In this document: positions 16,379 to 23,428 of the stretch, piece by piece
Numbering within the stretch: position 1 is the first letter of the stretch
Layout of the letters: each line of letters starts with the position of its first letter
NCBI GenBank assembly: GCA_946011725.1
Contig: CAMGBT010000018.1
Coordinates: 1-35,479 of the forward strand
Origin: an uncultured Bacteroidales bacterium
Lineage (GTDB): Bacteria > Bacteroidota > Bacteroidia > Bacteroidales > Muribaculaceae
DNA length: 35,479 nucleotides
Direction of reading: 5' to 3'
The notes under the pieces: model-generated
The model's input: only the letters and a program-made list of their open reading frames with translations
Database searches by the model: none
What the model was told of the DNA's origin: nothing
Position numbers and translations under genes: made by a program

Positions 16379-17755
16379 TTGAAATCGATCAGACACACAT
16401 ATAATACTATAGTGAGCAGAGTCGTGATGCAGGCGATAATGGTGATTGGTTTGGCTGTGGCTTTTGATGCTGCGGCTCAGCAACGGTCGTTGCCGTCGTA
16501 TATCGTGTTGGAGCACTTTGCGCCGGAGGTGACGCTGTCGGTGTCGGATTCCACATTCTATGAGCGCTCGGCCGGGATTGTGTTCCCGGTGAACTCGTGG
16601 GCGATGCCATCGGATACCACGTGGCTGGAGGAACTGCACAGCTACTGGTTGCCGCTGTTGCAGGCCGATGGTTGGGCGCTAAGCCGTGTGGAACTGCGCG
16701 GTGCTGCCTCGCCCGAAGGCCCGTATGAGTGGAACGAAACGCTGAGCCGCAACCGTCTGAACACATTAATATATTATATAGGCTTGGAGCCGGACGAGGC
16801 GTCGGTCACCGCAGAGGACTATCCCGGTTTGGTGCACCGCATGCGGCGCGCGGGCGACCGCGACTACGCGCGCGTGGCGCAGATTGTGAGCCAAAATGAC
16901 GATGCGCGCCGCATCAAGCAGCGCTTGCAGAGCGATGCGGAGCTATGGCAGCGCATCCTGCACGTGTACTTCCCCGAACTGCGCACCGCGCGACTGATGC
17001 TGTACTTCACCAAGCCGTTGGAGCGGTTTTACTCGCACGTGGGCTTATTGCCGCCCGCTCCGCCCTTTACTGCAAAAACAGCTGTGTATGAGCCTTTTAA
17101 ACCATTATCGAGATACATTGTGAACCCGCCCATGATAGCGTTGTCGACCAACTTGGCCGCCTACGGCCTGTGCTTGGACAACTTTGGCTGGGCGCCGATG
17201 CCTAACATCTCTGTGGAGTACTTCCCACGCGGGCGCAACTGGTCGTTTATGGGCACATTCACCTTCCCTTACTTTCATCGTTGGAATCAAAACGAATTCT
17301 TCCAAATTCGCGACTACACCCTTGCTGCGCGGCGTTATTTCCCGCGGCAAGGCGAACTGTATACAGGCCTGTACGCGGGCGCATACGCGCAGGTGAACAA
17401 GTACGGCATCGGCCTCGGGCCCGACAAGGGCTGGCAGGGCGAAGGGTGGGGCGTGGGCCTCGCCGCCGGTTGGGCCACACGTCTGGGTGACAGCGGCTGG
17501 CGCATTGACCTCGGCTTGCAAGCCGGTTTCTATCAAACCAAATACGACCCATACGTCTACGGCAACCCCGTCACCGGCACTATCGATGGCGACTATTACT
17601 ACGACTACATCGGCCCGGTGAACCAATTCCGCAAGCGCAACCACCGCTTGAGTTGGTTCGGCCCCACGATGCTGCGCATCGCCATCAGTTACGATTTGCT
17701 TTACCACCGCACGCCCTCCGGTGCCACCTTCCGCAGAAAGGAGGTGATGCCATGA
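16379..17755 (+). CDS. DUF3575-type outer-membrane protein of pilus cassette 1
   Basis: A 458-residue secreted or outer-membrane protein. The N-terminal half holds an OmpA-like segment (VELRGAASPEGPYEWNETLS, about residues 104-123). The C-terminal half (about 245-445) is rich in aromatic beta-strands, as in DUF3575 porin-like proteins that accompany fimbrillin operons of Bacteroidales. TTG at 16379 is chosen as start because it yields a proper signal peptide with basic residues (MKSIRHTYNTIVSRVVMQAI, then a hydrophobic core ending AAAQQ). Starting at the internal ATG (16427) would lose all positive charge. The stop overlaps the next start (ATGA at 17752-17755) behind a strong Shine-Dalgarno sequence. 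Its role in pilus biogenesis is inferred from context; it is a paralogue in organisation of the gene at 27642. Confidence 0.75.
   Translation: MKSIRHTYNTIVSRVVMQAIMVIGLAVAFDAAAQQRSLPSYIVLEHFAPEVTLSVSDSTFYERSAGIVFPVNSWAMPSDTTWLEELHSYWLPLLQADGWALSRVELRGAASPEGPYEWNETLSRNRLNTLIYYIGLEPDEASVTAEDYPGLVHRMRRAGDRDYARVAQIVSQNDDARRIKQRLQSDAELWQRILHVYFPELRTARLMLYFTKPLERFYSHVGLLPPAPPFTAKTAVYEPFKPLSRYIVNPPMIALSTNLAAYGLCLDNFGWAPMPNISVEYFPRGRNWSFMGTFTFPYFHRWNQNEFFQIRDYTLAARRYFPRQGELYTGLYAGAYAQVNKYGIGLGPDKGWQGEGWGVGLAAGWATRLGDSGWRIDLGLQAGFYQTKYDPYVYGNPVTGTIDGDYYYDYIGPVNQFRKRNHRLSWFGPTMLRIAISYDLLYHRTPSGATFRRKEVMP
17737..17748 (+). promoter_or_regulatory. Near-perfect Shine-Dalgarno for the DUF5119 gene of cassette 1
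   Basis: AAAGGAGGTGAT lies inside the end of the DUF3575 gene, 7 nt (counted from AGGAGG) before ATG 17752. It complements 12 nt of the usual 16S rRNA 3' end. Other starts in this window lack such a sequence, except the equivalent junction at 28887-28897. Confidence 0.8.
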
Positions 17756-18912
17756 GTGCCATGCGCATGTTCGGGCCGCTCGCTGCCGTGATGATGGCTG
17801 CCAGCTCGTGCACCATCGAGCCGCCGCTGCACCTGCCGGCGGAGACCGTGGTGGTGGACCTGCCCATCGTCATCACCGACTTGGAAGTGGTGTGGGACAC
17901 CGATGTCGACTGGCAGAGCGAGTGGTTCTACACCTGGGAGCAGGAGGATATCGACCGCTGGGGCGAACTGGCATACCCCGTGCCGCGCAGCTACGAAGTG
18001 CGGCGCTACTACCTGGGCGAGCAACCCGGCGCGCCGCACACCACGGTCGACGGCACCACCTTGCTCAACACCACCTACCGCAGCCGCTACAACTTCGGCT
18101 ACTACGACCTGCTGGCATGGAGCAACATCTACTCCGAAGACCAAACGCAAGTGGTGGTCATCGACGATTCCAACCTCGACTACGTGTGGGCCACCACCAC
18201 GCGCAGCCGCTACCCGCTCAGCATCCCCGCGCTCAAGGACCAGCCGCTGCCGCACAACCATCCCGAAATCTTCTACTCCGCTTACGAGCAGGACATCCAC
18301 ATCAGTCACGATCCCGCTGATTACGACTACTTCGACCAGGCGGAGAACGTGTGGGTGAAGCGCTTGAAGTGCGAGATGCAGCCGCTGGTCTACATCTACT
18401 TGGTGCAAGTGGTGGTGCGCAACAATGTCGACGGCCTGATTGTGGGTCCGTCGCAGTCGACGGTGCTCAGCGGCGTGGCCTCCGGGGTGAACGTGACCAC
18501 CGGCGCCACCGTGCACGAATCCACCAACGTAATCTTCGACATGCGCATGAAGACCGATTTGCCCTACCGCGACGGCGTGCGCGCCGACATCATGGGCGGC
18601 AAACTCACCACCTTCGGCCTGTGCGACATGCCCTCGTGGAGCGCGAGCCGCGGCAAGAGTTTCGCCGGTCGCGCCGATGTCGACAACTATCTGATGTTAG
18701 GCCTGCATTTCAGCAACGGTGCCGACTCCACCTACACCTACGAAGTGACCGACCAACTGCGTCGCCAGCCCCACGGCGGCATCATCACCATCGAAATCGC
18801 GGCCGACACCATCACTGTGCCTGTCTCCCCCGGCGGCGGTGGCGGCGGTTCGATGTTCGACCCCAACGTCAACCCCTACGAGCCCGAAGAACCAACCGAA
18901 ATAGAAATATAA
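17752..18912 (+). CDS. DUF5119-type pilus-associated lipoprotein (cassette 1)
   Basis: A 386-residue lipoprotein. MSAMRMFGPLAAVMMAASSC is a type II signal peptide with the lipobox Cys at residue 20. The body is beta-rich and resembles DUF5119 proteins, which sit in Bacteroidales fimbrillin operons and look like Mfa2/FimB-type anchors. Near the C-terminus is a Gly-rich linker (PGGGGGGSMFDPN) and an acidic Pro/Glu tail. ATG 17752 is chosen over in-frame codons inside the preceding gene because it overlaps the preceding stop (ATGA) and sits behind a strong Shine-Dalgarno. A surface anchor or assembly role is inference from family context. The next gene, a fimbrillin, starts 23 nt downstream. Confidence 0.8.
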   Translation: MSAMRMFGPLAAVMMAASSCTIEPPLHLPAETVVVDLPIVITDLEVVWDTDVDWQSEWFYTWEQEDIDRWGELAYPVPRSYEVRRYYLGEQPGAPHTTVDGTTLLNTTYRSRYNFGYYDLLAWSNIYSEDQTQVVVIDDSNLDYVWATTTRSRYPLSIPALKDQPLPHNHPEIFYSAYEQDIHISHDPADYDYFDQAENVWVKRLKCEMQPLVYIYLVQVVVRNNVDGLIVGPSQSTVLSGVASGVNVTTGATVHESTNVIFDMRMKTDLPYRDGVRADIMGGKLTTFGLCDMPSWSASRGKSFAGRADVDNYLMLGLHFSNGADSTYTYEVTDQLRRQPHGGIITIEIAADTITVPVSPGGGGGGSMFDPNVNPYEPEEPTEIEI

Positions 18913-18935
18913 AAACACATTAAATATACACCAAA

Positions 18936-20300
18936 ATGAGAATTAAGAATTTAATACTAATTTTGACGGGCGCTGCCACCTTGGCAAGCTGTGCCGGCCA
19001 CGATGTCCTCAGCGATGAAGACCTCCGCGGCGAGCGCGCTGACCAAGTGATGGCTTTCAGTGTGCTGTCGTCGAACCTCGGCCGCGCCACCGCCATGGAA
19101 GCGGCCGGACACACTGACTTTGGCGTCTTTGGCTACAAAGGCACCAACGGATACTGGGCGCCCAAAAACCCCGGCGACTTGGTGATGCAAAACTACCAAG
19201 TGAAATACGGCGAGAGCGAAGTGTACGGCTCGCGCTGGTACTACGAAGGCGCCCGCCCCGGCCAGATCCTCAAGTATTGGGACTATTCCAAACCCTCGCA
19301 CTACTTTGCTGCCTACACACCATATAACGAGAGTAGCTCGTTCTCGGTTTTGCCAAATATTCCACTGGACGGCACGTATAATTTCAGCATCACACTGAAT
19401 GGACTGAAGGCATTCTACCACGTGAACGAGCGCGACGACAAGGAAGCCATGTGCGCCGCCACCAAAGTTGACAAGGCCGACTATGGTCAGGAAGTGCCGC
19501 TCACGTTCCACCATCTCAACGCCATCATCCAACTTGCCTTCCGCAGCAACATCCCCGGCTACACCGTGGAACTGCTCGACCTCGTGCCCGAAGACGTTAC
19601 GGTCAAGACCGGCGAGGGCGAGGGCCAAACCACCGCGGCGGCTCGCGGCGTGCAGCTTACTCCCGCCACCGAAACGGCCGCCAATAAGCCCATTAGCTGG
19701 GCATCCGGCACCGCTTACCCCCAATCATCGCCTACCGATAACTATATCACCTCGGCGCAGATGACTGTGAGCCAATTGTTTAGCCCTTTAGCTACTGTGG
19801 CCGTGTCCAACGCCACTTTCACCGATTCCAACCTTGAGTTTGCGCTCGACGACACCGATGCCGCCGTGAAGACGTTCCCCATCAGCGCCGCTTCGGACTA
19901 CACCCCGCTCAAGAGCCAATTCTATGCCCTGCCGCAAGACCCGCACCATGCCGAATCGAGGCGTGAAACCAGTTTCACCGTGCACGTCACCTACCGCCTC
20001 ATCCCCAACGATGGCGCGGCGCCGACCACGGTGTACGATGCGCGCGTGTTCATCCCGGCCGACAAGTGCGCGTGGACCTTCGGCAAGCGCTACCTCTACC
20101 GCTTCACCATCACCACCGGCTCAACCGGCGTGACCAATCCCTGCACGCCGGTCTACGACGACGGCAACACGCCGCTACCCTACGTCGACCCGCGCGACCC
20201 GCGAGTGCCTACCAATAAGGCGCTGCTGCCGATAGTGTTCGACGGCGTCACCGTCAACAGCTACACCACCGAAACAATCCATTACGAAAATATCAACTAA
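18936..20300 (+). CDS. Fimbrillin family lipoprotein 1 (cassette 1)
   Basis: A 454-residue pilin precursor of the type V (fimbrillin) class. The lipoprotein signal peptide MRIKNLILILTGAATLASC has its Cys at residue 19. Arg50 in SSNLGRATAM is a candidate site for the gingipain-like arginine cleavage that releases the mature pilin and opens the donor-strand groove. The C-terminus (ALLPIVFDGVTVNSY onward) would supply the donor strand. It is clearly homologous to the next gene, sharing LAFRSNIPGYTV, DARVFIPADKC, YLYRFTITT and DPRVPTNKALLPIVFDGV. Its codon choice is more GC-rich than that of the next gene, hinting at lower expression. It could be a minor or tip-proximal subunit. Family is secure; cleavage and position in the pilus are inferred. 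Confidence 0.82.
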   Translation: MRIKNLILILTGAATLASCAGHDVLSDEDLRGERADQVMAFSVLSSNLGRATAMEAAGHTDFGVFGYKGTNGYWAPKNPGDLVMQNYQVKYGESEVYGSRWYYEGARPGQILKYWDYSKPSHYFAAYTPYNESSSFSVLPNIPLDGTYNFSITLNGLKAFYHVNERDDKEAMCAATKVDKADYGQEVPLTFHHLNAIIQLAFRSNIPGYTVELLDLVPEDVTVKTGEGEGQTTAAARGVQLTPATETAANKPISWASGTAYPQSSPTDNYITSAQMTVSQLFSPLATVAVSNATFTDSNLEFALDDTDAAVKTFPISAASDYTPLKSQFYALPQDPHHAESRRETSFTVHVTYRLIPNDGAAPTTVYDARVFIPADKCAWTFGKRYLYRFTITTGSTGVTNPCTPVYDDGNTPLPYVDPRDPRVPTNKALLPIVFDGVTVNSYTTETIHYENIN

Positions 20301-20341
20301 CAACCAAATAATCAATTATTAACCACTAAAAAACAAAAGGT

Positions 20342-21715
20342 ATGAACAAATTTAATCTTTTGCTCTTAGCCGGCGCCGCCGCCCTCGCCAGCTGCGCCAG
20401 CGAAGATGTCATCAACAGCGGTGACATCAACGCCCCCTCCGCCGAAGGCAAGGCCATGTCCTTCAGCATGCTGACCGGCAACATGAGCCGCGGCACTTCT
20501 GCAATGGAAACCTCCGGCCACAAAGACTTCGGCGTGTTCGCCTACAAAGGCACCGACCTTGTAATGGACAATTACTGGGTGCAGTATCTCACCACTTCCA
20601 CCGGCACCACCTGGGGTGATGGCAGCAACTCAGTAAATGGCAAATCCTATTGGGTGTATGAAACCCTCACCGGCCACAAACAGGACGGCACTCCGCAAAC
20701 ACAAGTGCTCAAATACTGGGACTACTCCTTCGACAACCACACTTTCGTAGCCTATACCCCGTACAACAACGACGCATCCTTTCGCACTCTGTACGAAACC
20801 GGTACCCCGACCCTCCACATCCTCGGCGCAAACAGCTTCTGGACCATGGCTGATCGCGATGATAACGAAGCCATGTGGGCTAAAACCACTGTTGCCAAAG
20901 ATGACTATAGCAAAGATGTTGCCCTCAACTTCAACCACCTCAACGCTGTGATCAAGCTCGCCTTCCGCAGCAACATCCCCGGCTACACCGTGAAAATCAA
21001 GAACCTGACCGGTACTAACCCCGGTGTGCAACTCACCCCGGCTACAGTTGCTCAAGCATCTGCTCCGATTCACTGGACCCCTTGGACTCCTACCGGTTCG
21101 GAAGCAACCACACAACCCGAAATCACCCAAGAATACGCAAACAAGGTTACCTTCACCATCGCTGACGTGTTCAGTAGCTCTGCTGTTCCCACCACTGATG
21201 TTACATCTAAAGGATCGCATAACCTCATTTTTGCACTTGATGAAACTAACGATGGTGTTACTGAACTTGAAATTCCCAGCGTGCCCGCCGGCAGCACTGA
21301 TTACCTGCCTCTCAACAGCCAGTTCTTCGCTCTGCCTTTGACCAATGCTGACGCTTACAAAGATGAAGGTGACAACCACTTCGCCACCGGCTACACCCTC
21401 CACGTAACTTACGAGCTCATCCCGAATGACCACGCTGCCAACACCACCGTGCATGACGCTCGCGTGTTCATCCCCGCTGATAAGTGCCAATGGGCTTACG
21501 GTAAGCTCTACCTCTACCGCTTCACCATCACCACCGCTTCCTCCGGTGTAACTGACCCCGAAACCCCCATCTACGACGACGGCACCACCAACTCGCCCTA
21601 CGTGGACATTCGCGATCCCCGCGTGCCCACTGACAAGGCTCTCCTGCCCATCGTCTTCGATGGTGTTCAAGTTGAAGGCTACGAAAACGTGGTAACTTAC
21701 TACAACATCAACTAA
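20342..21715 (+). CDS. Fimbrillin family lipoprotein 2 (cassette 1), tandem paralogue
   Basis: A 457-residue fimbrillin precursor, a tandem duplicate of the gene before it (gap 41 nt). The signal peptide MNKFNLLLLAGAAALASC has its lipobox Cys at residue 18, and Arg50 in GNMSRGTSAM is aligned exactly with Arg50 of the paralogue. Conserved blocks include FNHLNAVIKLAFRSNIPGYT, DARVFIPADKCQWAYGK and DPRVPTDKALLPIVFDGV. The N-terminal and central variable parts differ, with a Thr/Ser-rich insertion in this copy. Codons favour GCT, GGT and AAC-type choices more than its neighbours, as expected of an abundant structural subunit. The gene ends the cassette with a strong terminator 25 nt beyond the stop. 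It is probably the main stalk subunit (inference). Confidence 0.82.
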   Translation: MNKFNLLLLAGAAALASCASEDVINSGDINAPSAEGKAMSFSMLTGNMSRGTSAMETSGHKDFGVFAYKGTDLVMDNYWVQYLTTSTGTTWGDGSNSVNGKSYWVYETLTGHKQDGTPQTQVLKYWDYSFDNHTFVAYTPYNNDASFRTLYETGTPTLHILGANSFWTMADRDDNEAMWAKTTVAKDDYSKDVALNFNHLNAVIKLAFRSNIPGYTVKIKNLTGTNPGVQLTPATVAQASAPIHWTPWTPTGSEATTQPEITQEYANKVTFTIADVFSSSAVPTTDVTSKGSHNLIFALDETNDGVTELEIPSVPAGSTDYLPLNSQFFALPLTNADAYKDEGDNHFATGYTLHVTYELIPNDHAANTTVHDARVFIPADKCQWAYGKLYLYRFTITTASSGVTDPETPIYDDGTTNSPYVDIRDPRVPTDKALLPIVFDGVQVEGYENVVTYYNIN

Positions 21716-21740
21716 TCTGCTTAGCGCGGAATTTCATACG

Positions 21741-21773
21741 GCGCGGGTCGGCTTCAGCCGGCCCGCGCTTTTT
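21741..21773 (+). terminator. Intrinsic terminator of pilus cassette 1
   Basis: A 12-bp stem gcgcgggtcggc (21741-21752) / gccggcccgcgc (21757-21768) with a TTCA loop and one G-T pair, followed by TTTTT (21769-21773). Confidence 0.88.
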
Positions 21774-21811
21774 GCCACCAGGCGGCTAGCCGGGCGCAAC
21801 AGCGGCGCTGT

Positions 21812-22056
21812 TGCATATACCCCTCAACCCCACATTGGCGAAGCCTATGTGGGGATAACACGCTCTATATCAACAATGTACCGCGGAGCGGTTCCAATTA
21901 CCGAGCATCAACCGGCGGACGTTTTGGAACCGCTCCGCGGTACGAGGTGGAGGGGGCAATCCAGACCCCACAAAGGCACTACGCTCCGGACGCTTCGCTT
22001 GCCCTGCGCTTCGTGCCATTGTGGGGCTGGGGGTATGCAAAACCGCTCCGCGGTTT
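21812..22056. repeat. Nested palindromic intergenic element
   Basis: About 245 bp between the cassette 1 terminator and the WYL gene, with no coding potential I can support. It contains a 20-bp perfect inverted repeat (21878-21897 / 21924-21943, core accgcggagcggttcc) and an 8-bp hairpin (21828-21835 / 21847-21854). A 14-bp hairpin with one mismatch sits at 21966-21979 / 22013-22026. A 7-bp hairpin at 22040-22056 repeats the motif accgctccgcggt. The outer flanks (gcatataccc near 21813 and gggggtatgc near 22030) also pair. It looks like a MITE- or REP-like unit, or a structured RNA; no transposase is nearby. Confidence 0.55.
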
Positions 22057-22123
22057 AGTCTTTCTTTCTGATTATCAATGAATTAAATCCTGTTCTCCTG
22101 TTAAATCTCCTGTCCTCCTGTGA

Positions 22124-22237
22124 TTCCTCCATCCGCTCCGAAAAAATCTGCTAAATCTGCGTGAGATTTCCCATCCGGATGGCATCGTAAAAAATCGTAT
22201 GAAATCGTCTTCCTCCATCCGCTCCGAAAAAATCTGC
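22124..22237. repeat. 28-bp direct repeat pair flanking a dispersed-repeat copy
   Basis: A 28-bp sequence (ending gctccgaaaaaatctgc) occurs identically at 22124-22151 and 22210-22237. Between them, at 22184-22211, lies an inverted, near-identical copy of the dispersed repeat found at 32662-32692 and 32760-32790. Apart from the WYL promoter at 22267-22298, nothing else is recognisable in 22057-22317. Confidence 0.7.
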
Positions 22238-22266
22238 GCGAGATTGCGGCCGGGGTGCGCAAGGGG

Positions 22267-22298
22267 GTTGCGTAGGTCGGAGAAATTTGCTATCTTTG
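22267..22298 (+). promoter_or_regulatory. Promoter of the WYL regulator gene
   Basis: GTTG at 22267-22270, a 20-nt spacer and TATCTTTG at 22291-22298, 19 nt before ATG 22318. The short leader supports that ATG rather than the TTG at 22309. Confidence 0.65.
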
Positions 22299-22317
22299 CG
22301 AAAAATTTTTGACTGTT

Positions 22318-23352
22318 ATGCCTGCTACTAAGAATGCTCTGATACGTTATAGAACGATTGATAAGTGTTTGTCGAACCAAGCGCGGCGCTGGACGTTGGA
22401 CGATTTGATTGAGGCGTGCAGCGATGCGCTGTATGAGTCGGAGGGTGTGGCGAATGTGAGTCGGCGCACCATTCAAGGCGACATCCAGATGATGCGCTCC
22501 GACCGCCTCGGTTACAGCGCCCCCATCGAGGTGTATGACAATAAGTACTACCGATACGCCGACCCCGACTACTCCATCACCAAGCGGCCGCTGACCGAAA
22601 GCGACCTCGGGCTGATGCGGCAGGCTGTGGATATGTTGCGCCAGTTGCAACATTTCGATCAATTTGCTAAAATATCCGATGTGGTGAACCGCATGGAGGA
22701 CGAGTTGGCTATCACTGCCGAGTCGCGCAAGCCCATCATCCACTTCGACAGCGTGCCCGATTTGAAGGGCCTGCGGCTGTTGAATCCTCTGTATCAGGCT
22801 ATTGAGCGGCGGCAGGTGTTAAGGGTGTCGTATCAGTCGTTTAAGGCGCGCCAGCCTGTTGTTTGGGAGGTGTATCCTCACCTGCTGAAGGAGTACCGCA
22901 ACCGCTGGTTTCTCTTCTGCACCAAGTGTGATACCGGCCAATTGCACAACTTGGCTCTGGACCGCATCGTGGGGTTCGCCGAGGTGGACGGCGCCGAGTA
23001 TCGCGACAATCCCGACTTCGACAGCGAGCATTTCTTCGACAACGTCATCGGCGTGACCAAGGACATCAACGCCAAGCCCATCACCGTGACCTTCCGTGCC
23101 TCGCGCCACCAGACGCAGTACATCATCACCAAGCCGCTGCACAGTTCGCAGAAGTTGATTGAGCGCTGCGACGACGGTTCCACCGTGTTCCAAATTGAGG
23201 TAGTGCACAACGTCGAGTTAGAATCCACGCTGCTGAGCTACGGCGCCGGCATCACCGTGCTCTCGCCGCCCCAATTGGTGGAGAAGATGGTAAAAAATCA
23301 TCGAACCGCACTCGAATTTTACGACCAAGCGGCCGCTGAACAAAATTTTTAA
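22318..23352 (+). CDS. WYL-domain transcriptional regulator
   Basis: A 344-residue regulator of the Bacteroidales type, starting MPATKNALIRYRTIDKCLSN. The N-terminal winged-helix part contains VSRRTIQGDIQMMRSD (about 48-63), a recognition-helix-like segment. The WYL sensor domain follows (VSYQSFKARQPVVWEVYPHL, then RWFLFCTKC in place of the canonical RWYL), and a C-terminal WCX-like extension completes it. Proteins of this family sense ligands such as nucleotides or nucleic acids and often regulate DNA-damage, defence or phase-variable loci. It lies between two pilus cassettes with its own promoter. Whether it controls them is not visible in the sequence. Confidence 0.87.
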   Translation: MPATKNALIRYRTIDKCLSNQARRWTLDDLIEACSDALYESEGVANVSRRTIQGDIQMMRSDRLGYSAPIEVYDNKYYRYADPDYSITKRPLTESDLGLMRQAVDMLRQLQHFDQFAKISDVVNRMEDELAITAESRKPIIHFDSVPDLKGLRLLNPLYQAIERRQVLRVSYQSFKARQPVVWEVYPHLLKEYRNRWFLFCTKCDTGQLHNLALDRIVGFAEVDGAEYRDNPDFDSEHFFDNVIGVTKDINAKPITVTFRASRHQTQYIITKPLHSSQKLIERCDDGSTVFQIEVVHNVELESTLLSYGAGITVLSPPQLVEKMVKNHRTALEFYDQAAAEQNF

Positions 23353-23396
23353 TGATTTTTTTAACTGAAAATTGCCGCTGTTTGAGAAATTTTCGC

Positions 23397-23404
23397 TAAG
23401 TTTG
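23397..23404 (+). promoter_or_regulatory. Putative -7 box of the TPR gene
   Basis: TAAGTTTG at 23397-23404, 24 nt before ATG 23429, fits TAnnTTTG. The upstream -33 element is weak (ATTG at 23371-23374, spacing 22). Confidence 0.45.
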
Positions 23405-23428
23405 CAGTGTAAAGACCCAATCACTGAA

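Noticed and set aside
21812-22237. CRISPR array
   Set aside because: Repeats are few, unevenly spaced and palindromic or paired only; there are no regular spacers and no cas genes.
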